Assembly: GCA_030037185.1 (NCBI GenBank)
Contig: JASHRR010001068.1
Coordinates: forward strand, 1-15,267
Length of the DNA stretch: 15,267 bases
Origin: Xanthobacteraceae bacterium
GTDB taxonomy: Bacteria; Pseudomonadota; Alphaproteobacteria; Rhizobiales; Xanthobacteraceae
Direction: 5' to 3'
Made by a program: the position numbers and the translations under genes. The notes under the pieces were generated by a model. That model worked only from the letters and a program-made list of their open reading frames with translations. It had not been told where the DNA came from and searched no databases. The stretch's first letter is position 1, and each line of letters starts with the position of its first letter. Positions 7,098 to 14,877 of the stretch are shown one piece after another.

Positions 7098-7218
7098 CGG
7101 AGCTTCCCGATCGCATCCGACGAGCCCCGCCGCAACGGGTGGCTCGATACGAGCGAAATCGCTCTAATATTTCAACCGCTCCGATTAACCTTTCTTCCGA
7201 TGAAGCCCTCTTACGATT

Positions 7219-7935
7219 TCAAGCCAGCCGCTTTGCCTGGGCGATGGCGAAAATTAACGGCGCTTCCGCCGCCACGCCGAGGTCCTCCGACAAGCCGTAA
7301 CGCGAGCTTTCTGCGATCGCTGAAAATGGCCGCAAGATGTTCTTCGCCCCGTCGTCGCCACTCGAATGGCGGGAATACCTCGCGAGCCCGAACAGCGGCA
7401 CTCTTGTCCATTTCGCGTTCATGGCTCCATTCCTCTGTCCCATTGTGTCGATAAGCTTTTTCTCTTTCTCCTCGTCTTCGCTCCCTTACTTGCTTGTATT
7501 GGCTGACCATCTGCTCGATGTGGCGCCTTTCCTCCATCGCACGCTGCGGCAATTCGGTCTCGAGGTCGCAAAATGACATTCGCCCGGCGCTGGCTCTCAC
7601 GATCAACAGATGCGATCTTCTAAAGCGGCAGGATCGCGCTGCCACGGCTTGTGACGAGGGCGCGACTCCGCGTGTTTGATGACCCGAGGGCAACGAATGA
7701 TCGGCGCTCATTCTCGGTCGCCGCGTGCAACTTTCTCTCGAGTTCCCGTTGCTGGTGGGTGAGCTGGGTGATTGGCGAACGGACTTTTCCAAGCGCGGAA
7801 TCGCGCTCGCGCCGCGTTGCGGCAAGAGCTTCCTTTGACATCGGCCAAATCACGAGCGTCACCGACTTTGTCAAGCGCTTTCTGCGCGATGATCTCAACC
7901 TCGTTGGTTTCGCTCGGGACACTCGGCGCGGACAT
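7219..7935 (-). pseudogene. Coiled-coil-rich unknown gene broken by several frameshifts
   Basis: Minus-strand frames join into one protein of about 230 residues. It begins at ATG 7935 (MSAPSVPSETNEVEIIAQKA, then LDKVGDARDLADV), with AAAGG 9 bases upstream. It shifts frame at the T run 7834-7836 (an extra A on the coding strand) into KEALAATRRERDSALGKV and THQQRELERKLHAATENERR. After a stop at 7620-7622 it resumes in a third frame with CDLETELPQRAMEERRHIEQ MVSQYKQ. It then shifts again near 7455-7480 into KKLIDTMGQRNGAMNAKW and the closing VAAEAPLIFAIAQAKRLA, with its stop at 7219-7221. The middle is heavily charged and helical, likely coiled coil. The end is more globular. No signal peptide, membrane segment or recognised domain is seen. 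The phosphoesterase terminator lies beyond its 3' end, so the two genes converge. Confidence 0.55.
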
Positions 7936-8139
7936 ATTGCCCGACCTTTGCTCGAGAGGCGTGCGGCCCATCCGGACTTTGAGTATGGCGCTGGCGGCCT
8001 CTTGCCTGGCGTGCCGCTGGAGTGCCTGGACATGGCACTCACCTTCGAGGCCCCAGCCTATGCGGTTGGTGGAGATTACCAATCCCACGCATAAATCCAA
8101 CGCCGGCCGCGGCGGCGGCGTTCCGGAAACGAGACTCGC

Positions 8140-8384
8140 TCATTGAGCTTCTGGCCAATGCAACGTTTCGAGTGCCCGTCGACTGGCATCCGAGATCGTG
8201 ATGGGGTGATGCAGGATTGTTGCGAGCCCGCTGCGGAGAAGGCGGCCGAACATGTAAGGTGTAACGCTGTGTCCGAACGGGAGGGTCTCGTAATTCTGCT
8301 CTGACTGCTGGCAAGCAAGCGAAGCGGCCTGACGCCGTCGCGCGCCAACACGACGTCTAAAACTCTTTTTTCCGATCGGGGCAT
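8140..8384 (-). pseudogene. Small unknown gene, one frameshift
   Basis: The C-terminal part reads QQSEQNYETLPFGHSVTPYM, then FGRLLRSGLATILHHPITIS, to EAQ and a stop at 8140-8142. It has normal amino acid composition but no usable start codon in its frame before the internal Met. A neighbouring frame supplies MPRSEKRVLDVVLARDGVRP from ATG 8384, and joining them by one base near 8300-8320 gives a protein of about 80 residues. No family is recognised. It lies between the coiled-coil remnant and the PF04392 gene, on the same strand as both. Frame choice rests on codon quality only, so confidence is moderate. Confidence 0.4.
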
Positions 8385-8445
8385 TTGCGGACGACGTACA
8401 GGTGAGAGGCTAATCAAATTTCAACCAAGGAATCGAACCGACGTC

Positions 8446-9408
8446 TCAGTCGATAATCTCGTTAGCGCGGGTGATCAACCACGGCGAGATTTCGAGACGG
8501 AGCACTTTCGCTGTCTTGAGGTTGATTATCAGCTCCAACTTTTGCGGTGCCACAACCGGAAGGTCATCCGGCTTGCCCCCGTTGAGAATTCGGCCGGCGT
8601 AAATACCGATCTGCCGATAAGCATCGGCACCGCTGGGGCCGTAGCTCAATAGGCCGCCGGCCACGACATACTGCCGCCCCGCGTAAATCGCCGGAACTGC
8701 GTAGCGCGCCGCCAGCGCTGCGATGCGATCACGCTCAATGAAGTAGAACGGATCGGCGGCGACCAGCAGTGCACCGGCGCGCTGTTCAACCATTGACTTG
8801 AAAGCGTCCTCCAACTTGGAGTCCACACCAGCCCGGACCGTAACCAGCTGCTTCTCTTTGTACAATTTCGCGTCGGCCTCAGGAGCGAACCGTCCCGGGC
8901 CCGCCAGCACGGCGACCCTGGTGCCGACCGGCACGAGCTCCTGCAGGATTTCGAGACGCTTGGCAGTCGAATGCGTGGTATCGAAATTGACGCCGGTCAG
9001 GTTGTGGCCGGGCCGACTGATGCTTGATACGAGACCGATGTCCACGGGATTGTCGCCCGAAATGAAAAGCACCGGGATCGTCGATGTCGCTCGCTTGGCC
9101 GCTTGCGCCGACCTGATACCTCCGGTAGCAGCGATCAGGTTCACCTTTCTATCGACGAACTCTCTCGCCAGAGCCGCGAGTCGACTTTCATCCCCTTCTG
9201 CCCAGCGTTCCTCGATTTTGACATTACGGCCGTCCACGTAACCCTGCTCGTTCAAACCTTGGCGAAAAGCGGCAACGAGCTCTGCAAATGGCTTTGACGA
9301 CTCGCTGTTTAGAAAACCGATCACCGGTGCCGCTGACCCTTGGGCCAGCGCATCGAGCGGACACACGAGGCCGCTGCCGAGGAGGGTGATTATGTCGCGA
9401 CGTCTCAT
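8446..9408 (-). CDS. ABC-type substrate-binding protein (PF04392 family)
   Basis: This intact 320-residue exported protein has the leader MRRRDIITLLGSGLVCPLDA with a likely cleavage after LAQ, close to the MRRREFITLLGG leader common to this family in Bradyrhizobium. Then come VIGFLNSESSKPFAELVAAF, EQGYVDGRNVKIEERWAEGD (about residues 55-74), IPVLFISGDNPVDIGLVSS and SRPGHNLTGV (about 112-140), and the closing INLKTAKVLRLEI. These are the conserved blocks of PF04392. The length is normal. The family is a periplasmic binding fold related to LivK/TrpX-type proteins; ligands are mostly unknown, often inferred as amino acids or aromatics. No permease or ATPase gene is next to it, so it is an orphan, which is common in these genomes. 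The ribosome binding site (GGCGGTG region) is weak. Confidence 0.92.
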   Translation of the reverse strand: MRRRDIITLLGSGLVCPLDALAQGSAAPVIGFLNSESSKPFAELVAAFRQGLNEQGYVDGRNVKIEERWAEGDESRLAALAREFVDRKVNLIAATGGIRSAQAAKRATSTIPVLFISGDNPVDIGLVSSISRPGHNLTGVNFDTTHSTAKRLEILQELVPVGTRVAVLAGPGRFAPEADAKLYKEKQLVTVRAGVDSKLEDAFKSMVEQRAGALLVAADPFYFIERDRIAALAARYAVPAIYAGRQYVVAGGLLSYGPSGADAYRQIGIYAGRILNGGKPDDLPVVAPQKLELIINLKTAKVLRLEISPWLITRANEIID

Positions 9409-9751
9409 CGTTCACCGCCACTTCGTCAATCAGCGTCGGATCGCTATCGCCCGGTGCCGGTCCCGACTCGACACCGGCCACCCTGCAGACAAGTTTGCGC
9501 CGGCACGACAATCATGCCCGCGGCATGCAACGAAAGAGCGCCGCGAGGGACAACTGTTAAAAATACAACCCATCGCCCGCTATATTTCGCGTAAAACGCC
9601 CGCGCCGGGCCGATGCCGCGCGCCTTGACGATGGCCGTTATCCAAACAGGACGAATTGCTGGTGGATTGGCTCCGCGATCACCCCAGATCGGCTGCCGGC
9701 TCCAAGTCCGCCCCCGAATCCGAACCGCGCCGAGCTATGTGAAGCGAGAGG
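9409..9751. other. Intergenic stretch without a supported gene
   Basis: Nothing convincing is coded here; the short open frames are mixtures with poor codon use. A small perfect inverted repeat GCCCG-CGC-CGGGC lies at 9598-9610 with no T run, so it is not called a terminator. Confidence 0.5.
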
Positions 9752-9925
9752 TCATCGCCTCACCGCCAGCAGTCTGCTAGCCGGCACCTTGAATTCCGCC
9801 GAGGCCTTCTCGATCGCGGTGACCTCGTCCGGCGCTTCGACAATGCCGAGCCACGCGGCGTTTTTGGCGACCTTGTAGACGCTCCAAGCCGTCAGCTCTG
9901 GCGGCCGTTCTGGCTTCTTGGCCAT
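9752..9925 (-). CDS. Conserved small protein, 57 aa, function unknown
   Basis: ATG 9925 opens MAKKPERPPELTAWSVYKVA, continued by KNAAWLGIVEAPDEVTAIEK and ending KVPASRLLAVRR. The composition (a short basic head, W-S-V-Y-K core, amphipathic helix with alternating A/E/K, RLLAVRR end) is that of a folded small protein. I recall similar short proteins as hypothetical genes in Bradyrhizobium and Rhodopseudomonas, but cannot run a search here. The open frame extends upstream to 10012, yet that part has no coding character. There is no strong ribosome binding site before 9925. It is cytoplasmic by sequence. Function unknown. Confidence 0.7.
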   Translation of the reverse strand: MAKKPERPPELTAWSVYKVAKNAAWLGIVEAPDEVTAIEKASAEFKVPASRLLAVRR

Positions 9926-10093
9926 GCCCGCAGTATCAGCGGGGAGGCAGCTATCTTCAAGCGGCAGGCTTGGTCTCCCGAAATTTCCGGATACTCCAGC
10001 GTGCCAAACCAAAGCCGCGGTCTAACCTCGCCAGAAACGAGGCTATCGAGACCAGCAGCAGCGGCGTTCCGCTTGCCCGAGACCGCCGGCCCT

Positions 10094-10342
10094 TTAACGG
10101 TTGGACCAGCCGTAGCCGCCATAGCCATCATAACCGCGGCACCCACCGTTGCCACACCCGTAACCACCGCAGCCGGCGTAGCCGCGATAACCACCGCACC
10201 CGCTGTAGGCATCGTCGCCACCGCGGTAGTCGCGATCATATCTCTGATAACACGACGTGCGATAGCAGCCATCACCCCGATCAGCCTCAACGGAGCCTGC
10301 GACAGTCCCCACCATCAACACTGCGAAAACCGCGATCAACAT
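10094..10342 (-). CDS. Secreted Gly/Tyr/Cys-rich small protein (82 aa)
   Basis: ATG 10342 is preceded by GGGGAGGT at close spacing. Residues 1-20 form a signal peptide (MLIAVFAVLMVGTVAGSVEA, cleavage likely after Ala20). The mature part is about 62 residues with six Cys (26, 31, 49, 58, 63, 68), eleven Tyr and a run of GGY/GYG/GCG units from residue 40 on. Low-complexity Gly-Tyr proteins of this kind occur as secreted or envelope proteins in rhizobia, and sulfur globule proteins have similar composition. Neither role is shown here. The even Cys number would allow three disulfides in the periplasm. It stands alone, with a divergent or unrelated stretch upstream. Confidence 0.75.
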   Translation of the reverse strand: MLIAVFAVLMVGTVAGSVEADRGDGCYRTSCYQRYDRDYRGGDDAYSGCGGYRGYAGCGGYGCGNGGCRGYDGYGGYGWSNR

Positions 10343-10372
10343 GATACCTCCCCAGCCTCCTTGGAGTCCGCA

Positions 10373-10956
10373 TCACGGGCATAGTTGTCCGTGCATAGGA
10401 ATCCGGCAAGCCAACGATCGGAAGTTGGTAAATGAAGGATAAAGCATCGATGCCGCCCAGAAGGCGCCGCGCCGGCTCCAGCACATACGGTGGCGCGAGC
10501 ATTGCCTGCCGGGCGTTAGGCTCGGTCGACGGCTTGAGTCCATGCCGACCATCATTTCCCCCGCGTCCTGGAACTCGTCTCGAGCCGCGTCGACCTCGTC
10601 CCCGGTGACCGGGCGCCCGAGCACCCTCACGCGGATCTTCGGTGTCCGCAACCTCACGTTGCCGGAGGATGTCGTGCCGCCTTCTGCCGCGTCGTGGATC
10701 GCTCGGTTCCATCTGTGCAGTGCCTGCCGTCCATTGCGTAGGGCGAGCCCGTCGCGGGCCGCCCCCGGTGGCAGGAAAGCCCTCCATGTTCATCTTTCGA
10801 CCGGGCAACCCCTGCGTGATCTTCCTCGCGCGGATGAGCATAGCCGCACACGACATCCTCGTGGCCGCTCTCGTTTAACTCTTTGAGCCAGGCACATTTC
10901 TGCATCGCGGATCGGTCTCTGCCGCGAAACAACAAGGTGACGCCCGCTGTCCTCAC
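10373..10956 (-). pseudogene. Unresolved coding-like fragments, unknown gene
   Basis: Minus-strand frames show patches of coding-like sequence. One reads ESGHEDVVCGYAHPREEDHA (about 10880-10810), the next RLRTPKIRVRVLGRPVTGDE then EFQDAGEMMVGMD (about 10655-10540), and a third AMLAPPYVLEPARRLLGGID followed by ALSFIYQLPIVGLPDS (about 10505-10400). The last two would join near 10540 after one frameshift. The first may be separate. No domain is recognised and no start is secure. The stretch could be a decayed gene or two. Confidence 0.3.
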
Positions 10957-11133
10957 TCCTTGCGTCTGATTGACAAGGTAACGGATGATCGGCCGCGGAC
11001 TTTGCGGACATTTTTTATCGATTTGACCCTATTGCGGCACATGCCCTATCACCAAATCATCGAAGGCTCGACAACAGCGGTCGGACGCCCGCGGCTCCGA
11101 CCAGGCACGCCGGCTCGCTACGAGGTGAGTTGA
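10957..11133. other. Leader region before the SDR gene
   Basis: No gene is seen here. The sequence ends in CGAGGTGAG just before the ATG at 11134, which serves as ribosome binding site. A modestly AT-rich patch (TTTTTTATCG around 11010-11020) could hold a promoter, but no convincing -35/-10 pair is claimed. Confidence 0.35.
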
Positions 11134-11823
11134 ATGCCCTCGATCATGATTACGAGCGCCAATCGCGGCCTGGGCCTGGAATTCGTCCGGCAATATGCGC
11201 TAGACGGGTGGCGGATCTTCGCGGCTTGCCGCAATCCGGACGCTGCCCATAACCTTCATGAGCTCGCGCGTGCGCATTGGGTGACCGTTTTGCCGATGGA
11301 CGTGACAGACCCGGCAAGCATCCGCCGTGCGGCGGCAGGCCTCAATGACGAGCCGATCGATGTTCTACTCAACAGCGCCGGAATTATCGGCAAGCCGGCG
11401 CAAAGAATCGGCAACATCGACTATGAATCGTGGGAACAGGTTCTCAACGTCAACACGATCGGACCTCTTCGTGTCACTGAGGCCTTTATCGGGCACGTCG
11501 CACGCAGCGAGCGCAAACTCATCGTGACGATAACCAGCGGATTGGGATCGATTGCGGATAACACGTCAGGTGGCTCAATTCCTTACCGTACCTCGAAGGC
11601 TGCGGTGAACATGGCGATGCGCAGCGCCGCGATCGACCTCGCTCCGCGCGCAATCGCATGCGTCCTCATCAATCCAGGCTGGGTCAAAACCGACATGGGC
11701 GGGCCGAACGCCCCGCTGACGCCGTCCGAGAGCGTCACTGCTGTCAAGGGCCTCATCGCGACGCTTGGACTGGCCCATTCGGGAAGGTTCTTTCATTACG
11801 ACGGCCGAGAGTGCCCCTGGTAA
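11134..11823 (+). CDS. Short-chain dehydrogenase/reductase (SDR), C-factor-like subgroup
   Basis: This intact 229-residue cytoplasmic enzyme keeps the classical SDR elements in order: the nucleotide-binding loop TSANRGLG at residues 7-14 (the usual second residue Gly is Ser here), an acidic-pocket MDVTD at 55-59, NSAG at 80-83, NVN at 105-107, the catalytic Ser in ITSGLGSI (S135), and YRTSK at 151-155 with Tyr151/Lys155. PGWVKTDMGG at 181-190 and the ending FFHYDGRECPW match the subgroup that includes C-factor-type proteins. Family members carry out NAD(P)-dependent oxidation or reduction; the substrate is unknown. GAGGTGAG lies 8 bases before the ATG. The Bug-type binding protein starts 100 bases after its stop on the same strand, so co-transcription is possible but not certain. 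Confidence 0.93.
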   Translation: MPSIMITSANRGLGLEFVRQYALDGWRIFAACRNPDAAHNLHELARAHWVTVLPMDVTDPASIRRAAAGLNDEPIDVLLNSAGIIGKPAQRIGNIDYESWEQVLNVNTIGPLRVTEAFIGHVARSERKLIVTITSGLGSIADNTSGGSIPYRTSKAAVNMAMRSAAIDLAPRAIACVLINPGWVKTDMGGPNAPLTPSESVTAVKGLIATLGLAHSGRFFHYDGRECPW

Positions 11824-11910
11824 TGCGCATCGGGCGGCATTGGATCTGACAAGAAAAGATGTTCCAAATGGCCAATTGGGCACTCTATCCTCGCGGCTTT
11901 TCCGGTCACA

Positions 11911-11917
11911 AAGGAGG
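11911..11917 (+). promoter_or_regulatory. Strong ribosome binding site that sets the Bug-protein start
   Basis: AAGGAGG lies 6 bases before ATG 11924, an ideal Shine-Dalgarno. It shows that the longer open frame from 11765, which overlaps the SDR gene, is not the translated start. Confidence 0.85.
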
Positions 11918-11923
11918 CGCACC

Positions 11924-12913
11924 ATGGGACTTCCTCACTGCCGTTTTCTGCGTGTTGCAGCGGTTGTCGTCGCTGCCTGTGCCAGCCTGTTTTTTTGCGC
12001 CGGTGGCGCATGGTCACAAGCGCTGAGAACGATCAGGATCGTCGTGGCGGTGCCAGCAGGTGGCCCCGCGGACACCCTGGCTCATCTTTTTGCAGATCAG
12101 ATGAGCCAGGCTTTCAGCCGGGCGCGGGGACCGATGCTACGGATCGACACCCGCTTGCTGGCGGACGGCACAGCCGGCGCCGAAAATGTATCGCACGCTG
12201 CCCCCGATGGGGACACCCTGTTGATGACTACCAATGCATTCATCATCAATCCTTATCTTCGGCAGGTACGCTATGATCCGCTGGCCAGCTTCGAGCCGGT
12301 TTGCTATCTCGTAAGCTCACCTGAGGTCGTTCTCGTCAACAGTAAATCGCAATACCGCACGCTTGGCGATCTCCTCAACGCGGCGCGTGCCAATCCGGGC
12401 GAATTGACGATGGCGAGTTTCGGGCCGGCGGGATCTGCACATATTGCGGTCGAAATGCTCAAGCTCGCCGCCGACGTTAATATTCGCTATATCCCGTTCG
12501 CCAATCAGGTTCTTGCGATTAACGCGCTGTCAGACGACCGGGTGACGTCAGTGTTCGTCTCTTACAGGGCAGTACGTGAGTATTTGAAGGATGGCAGGCT
12601 GCGCGCGCTCGCGACCGCTTCCCGGACCCGGATCGATGCGCTGCCCGATGTACCCACCATCGCCGAGTCCGGCTATGCGGGCTACGAGGCGGCGGTACGC
12701 CTTTGGCTGCTGGCGCCGGCCGCTACGCCAAAGGAAACGATCTCCCGACTCGCGGGCTTGTTCACTGCAGCGATGAACGCGCCCGACGTCAAGCCCAAGC
12801 TTGTCGCCGAGCAGCTTGACCCGGTCGGAATGTGCGGCGCGGATTCAGCCGCTTTTCTCCGCAAACAATATGAGGACATCGGTCGAGTCGTTCGCGACGC
12901 AAACATTAAATAA
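11924..12913 (+). CDS. Bug-family periplasmic solute-binding protein (tripartite tricarboxylate transporter TctC type)
   Basis: This intact 329-residue exported protein has a signal peptide at residues 1-32 (FLRVAAVVVAACASLFFCAG, then AWSQA). The Bug family blocks follow in order: RTIRIVVAVPAGGPADTLAH at 35-54, the ligand-loop motif PAGGPAD; ENVSHAAPDGDTLLMTTNAF near 87-106; NPGELTMASFGPAGSAHIAV in the middle; and RLRALATASRTRIDALPDVP followed by TIAESGYAGYE. Length and order are normal. Bug proteins bind carboxylates or other small metabolites in the periplasm and sometimes feed TctA/TctB permeases. No permease gene is nearby, so this is an orphan, as most members are. Context with an SDR hints at metabolism of a small organic acid, but that is weak inference. 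Confidence 0.93.
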   Translation: MGLPHCRFLRVAAVVVAACASLFFCAGGAWSQALRTIRIVVAVPAGGPADTLAHLFADQMSQAFSRARGPMLRIDTRLLADGTAGAENVSHAAPDGDTLLMTTNAFIINPYLRQVRYDPLASFEPVCYLVSSPEVVLVNSKSQYRTLGDLLNAARANPGELTMASFGPAGSAHIAVEMLKLAADVNIRYIPFANQVLAINALSDDRVTSVFVSYRAVREYLKDGRLRALATASRTRIDALPDVPTIAESGYAGYEAAVRLWLLAPAATPKETISRLAGLFTAAMNAPDVKPKLVAEQLDPVGMCGADSAAFLRKQYEDIGRVVRDANIK

Positions 12914-13154
12914 GGCCGCAATCAACCGACCCGAGCGTCAGCCGCCTGGACCTGCTGGTGCGCGGTGCCCCATGCCTTCCGGTCCCCCAGGCCATAGCAA
13001 GCAACGCCTAATGCCTCCCCATCACCTTGGGTCGGCAACCTGCGCGCGCTCCCGCGAGTTTCCGCGGCCCGCATCGTCGCTGCCAGGCTGACAATACTTG
13101 CGCCGAAAGAAGTGCAGAAAAGCGCCATTTTAGACTAACGATCATCGGACGTTA
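12914..13154. other. Intergenic stretch after the Bug gene
   Basis: No intact gene is supported. A minus-strand frame (13128-12922, MALFCTSFGASIVSLAATMR at its start) has no clear ribosome binding site and loses coding character after about 25 residues. No good terminator for the Bug gene is visible. Confidence 0.4.
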
Positions 13155-13197
13155 TCAAGCCGGTGATCGTAACCGGTATGTTTCTGCATAATGGCGC
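13113..13197. repeat. Nested inverted repeats beside the IS21 remnant
   Basis: Two arm pairs are nested. GCGCCATT at 13122-13129 pairs with AATGGCGC at 13190-13197, and CGATCATCGG at 13139-13148 pairs with CCGGTGATCG at 13160-13169 with one mismatch. TGCAGAAA at 13113-13120 also has its complement TTTCTGCA at 13181-13188. Repeated subterminal motifs of this kind are typical of IS21-family ends, and an istA remnant lies immediately to the right, so this may be an old element end. That link is inference. Confidence 0.5.
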
Positions 13198-13590
13198 CTC
13201 ATAGCGAGATCGTCTCGGGTCGCGCTGCAGTTTAACGCGCCCGCCACGACCCGCGCTGCTCCTTTGGCACTGGCGTCGCCTCCGGCAACGCCCACCTGGC
13301 GATTGAGGTCATCGAGATCACTCGATTGGCGCGCGGCGAAGAAGCTGCCGTTAAGATAACGGATGGCACGCTCGACGCTCCCCTTCACGGTCGGCGGGTC
13401 GCTGGCCGGCTTCATGATGCGATGCGCCGCTGGGATCGCCTCGTCGAGGTTGGCATGCCGAGCGGCGCAGCCTGGGCGAACGAGATGTCCTCGGTACTAC
13501 GGCGAGTTGATTGTCATGGATGAGTGCGCTTTCGGCGAAGCCGCCGAGGCCGAAGCCCTGAAACCAACCGATCCCATCGCGCCTCACGCG
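13155..13590 (-). pseudogene. istA: IS21-family transposase IstA, 3' remnant with frameshifts
   Basis: The minus strand reads GFGLGGFAESALIHDNQLAV (about 13565-13505), matching the IstA region with a catalytic Asp in the (Y/H)DN motif. After degraded sequence it reads PPTVKGSVERAIRYLNGSFF AARQSSDLDDLNRQ (about 13395-13290), matching the strongly conserved KG(R/K)VERAIRYxRxxFFAAR...LDDLN block near the end of the DDE catalytic domain. The two blocks lie in different frames, and the sequence after DLNRQ is not IstA-like, so the gene is dead. The N-terminal helix-turn-helix part and istB are absent. The remnant abuts and overlaps the 3' end of the membrane-protein gene to its right, which it appears to have truncated. 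Confidence 0.75.
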
Positions 13591-14863
13591 CGCCGCTTCG
13601 GTCGATCGTCGCAGTGCCGACGCCCGATGTCTGTGCCACCCAAAGCATATCTCGCCTCACTTCGCCTGCACGCACGGTCAAATGGTTGGCAAGCTGTCTT
13701 ATATGGGCGACAAGTGCGGCCGACCCGCGACCCGCCGCAATCAGCAATGCAATTGCAGTTCCTGTATAAACGGCCTTGATAACTTCCGACATCATCCCAA
13801 ATCCGAGAAATGGACTGGAGTAGAAAAAAGCGCCCGCAGCAGCGATGCCGATCATAAAACTTGCCGTAATACAACCCACTCGCTTAGGTCTAGCGATAGT
13901 AAATTCTGCCGCTGTGTGGAAACATCTGCCTACTTTCAATCCAACCTTCGATACTCCATAAACCAAATTAGGCCTTTCTTTGGTGAAAATAAAAAACCCA
14001 GGAGCTAACGCCGCCCACGCCCATACAGGAACCGATGCGAAAGGTAGATTGCTGAAACCAAAAATCAGTCCCCCCGCTACGCTGCCTGCGGCGTGCAGCC
14101 AATCTTTTTGGCGTTGAGAAAGCTTTACCTCCGGCAACCAGGGATAAACGCACTTGTATGCGGCATAGCTCAGCCGAACGGCAGGCGACACAAGATCGGC
14201 CGTAACGCGAGCGACCTCAAGCGTTGCGTAGGTTGCGACCGCAGCCAAAACGCCTTTCACAACAGGCAATATGGTTTCTTTGTTCTCGTAAGCTCCTACA
14301 ATTCCGTGCCAGAGCCAATGGCTGACATAGGACAGATTTTGCAGTGAAAGCTCGCTGACTATCTGGTTGCCGAGCGCCAGAACCTGAGAGCCTATCTGCG
14401 GGAAAGCGCCGATTTGCCAAGCCGCAAAGACTCCGGCAGCGACTAGGGATATAAAGAATAGCTTTCGACGCAATCTAAATGGTGGCCAAAGCATCCAATG
14501 GATATGGCTACTTCTCGTTAATGCTTGCATGGTTCTTTTGCAAAATATGAACCCTAGATAAATGGCGGCGGATGTTGCCGCTATATGCGCCACATCGGTA
14601 ACGGAAAAGTTATTATGCTCAATCCCTTCGAAGATACTCGGAATGATATGTGCAGCTTCCGCTACGACAAATGAAACTGCTTCCTTTACGATCAGCGCTG
14701 CTTCATTAAGTAAATATAGTGGAACTTTTAGGCTTATAACATCGGCCCACACCAGCAATCCCGTCCCCGCACTTGCCAAGACCTGCGTCTTGGCGCTTGT
14801 CAAAGCGCGAAGAAGGCTTGCTCGATCCCACTTTTTTCCAGGTGGCCTTTCATCAAGTGTCAT
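13514..14863 (-). CDS. Unknown polytopic membrane protein, C-terminus replaced by IS21 sequence
   Basis: This 449-codon frame starts at ATG 14863, 14 bases after the stop of the gene upstream, so the two form one operon. No strong ribosome binding site is visible. Hydrophobic segments lie at about residues 28-55, 57-78, 90-108, 133-150, 200-222, 255-272, 276-294, 328-349 and 362-380, separated by short basic loops (RLRRK 130-134, ARPKR 324-328), giving 7-9 membrane spans. No soluble domain or catalytic motif is recognised. The DNA is clearly more AT-rich than the rest of the window down to about 13680, then turns GC-rich. The last 30-40 residues (from about TATIDRSGARE, ending RPRRLRRKRTHP) are basic, unlike the rest, and overlap the IstA remnant out of frame. 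The natural C-terminus is therefore probably lost. No function is proposed. Confidence 0.7.
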   Translation of the reverse strand: MTLDERPPGKKWDRASLLRALTSAKTQVLASAGTGLLVWADVISLKVPLYLLNEAALIVKEAVSFVVAEAAHIIPSIFEGIEHNNFSVTDVAHIAATSAAIYLGFIFCKRTMQALTRSSHIHWMLWPPFRLRRKLFFISLVAAGVFAAWQIGAFPQIGSQVLALGNQIVSELSLQNLSYVSHWLWHGIVGAYENKETILPVVKGVLAAVATYATLEVARVTADLVSPAVRLSYAAYKCVYPWLPEVKLSQRQKDWLHAAGSVAGGLIFGFSNLPFASVPVWAWAALAPGFFIFTKERPNLVYGVSKVGLKVGRCFHTAAEFTIARPKRVGCITASFMIGIAAAGAFFYSSPFLGFGMMSEVIKAVYTGTAIALLIAAGRGSAALVAHIRQLANHLTVRAGEVRRDMLWVAQTSGVGTATIDRSGAREARWDRLVSGLRPRRLRRKRTHP

Positions 14864-14877
14864 GAGTAGCGTTGCAG

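Noticed and set aside
7151..7164. Inverted repeat GAGCGA-AA-TCGCTC.
   Set aside because: Short, not next to a promoter or an intact gene start, and expected by chance at this length scale.
8420..8445. On the minus strand GGTTCGATTCC resembles a tRNA T-loop.
   Set aside because: The flanking bases do not pair as a T stem and no acceptor, D or anticodon arm can be built around it.
9892..10344. Several Ala/Thr/Val-, Arg/His- or Gly-rich frames over the microprotein gene.
   Set aside because: They are other-frame readings of the GGY-coding repeats; only the 10342-10094 frame has a signal peptide and ribosome binding site.
11765..11923. Longer start for the Bug-type protein overlapping the SDR gene.
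   Set aside because: AAGGAGG 6 bases before ATG 11924 and the signal peptide directly after it fix the shorter start.
12922..13128. A 68-codon minus-strand frame.
   Set aside because: No ribosome binding site, coding-like only in its first part, and it starts inside the inverted-repeat region.
13363..13779. A 138-codon plus-strand open frame.
   Set aside because: It is antisense to the IstA remnant and the membrane-protein tail and shows no family features.
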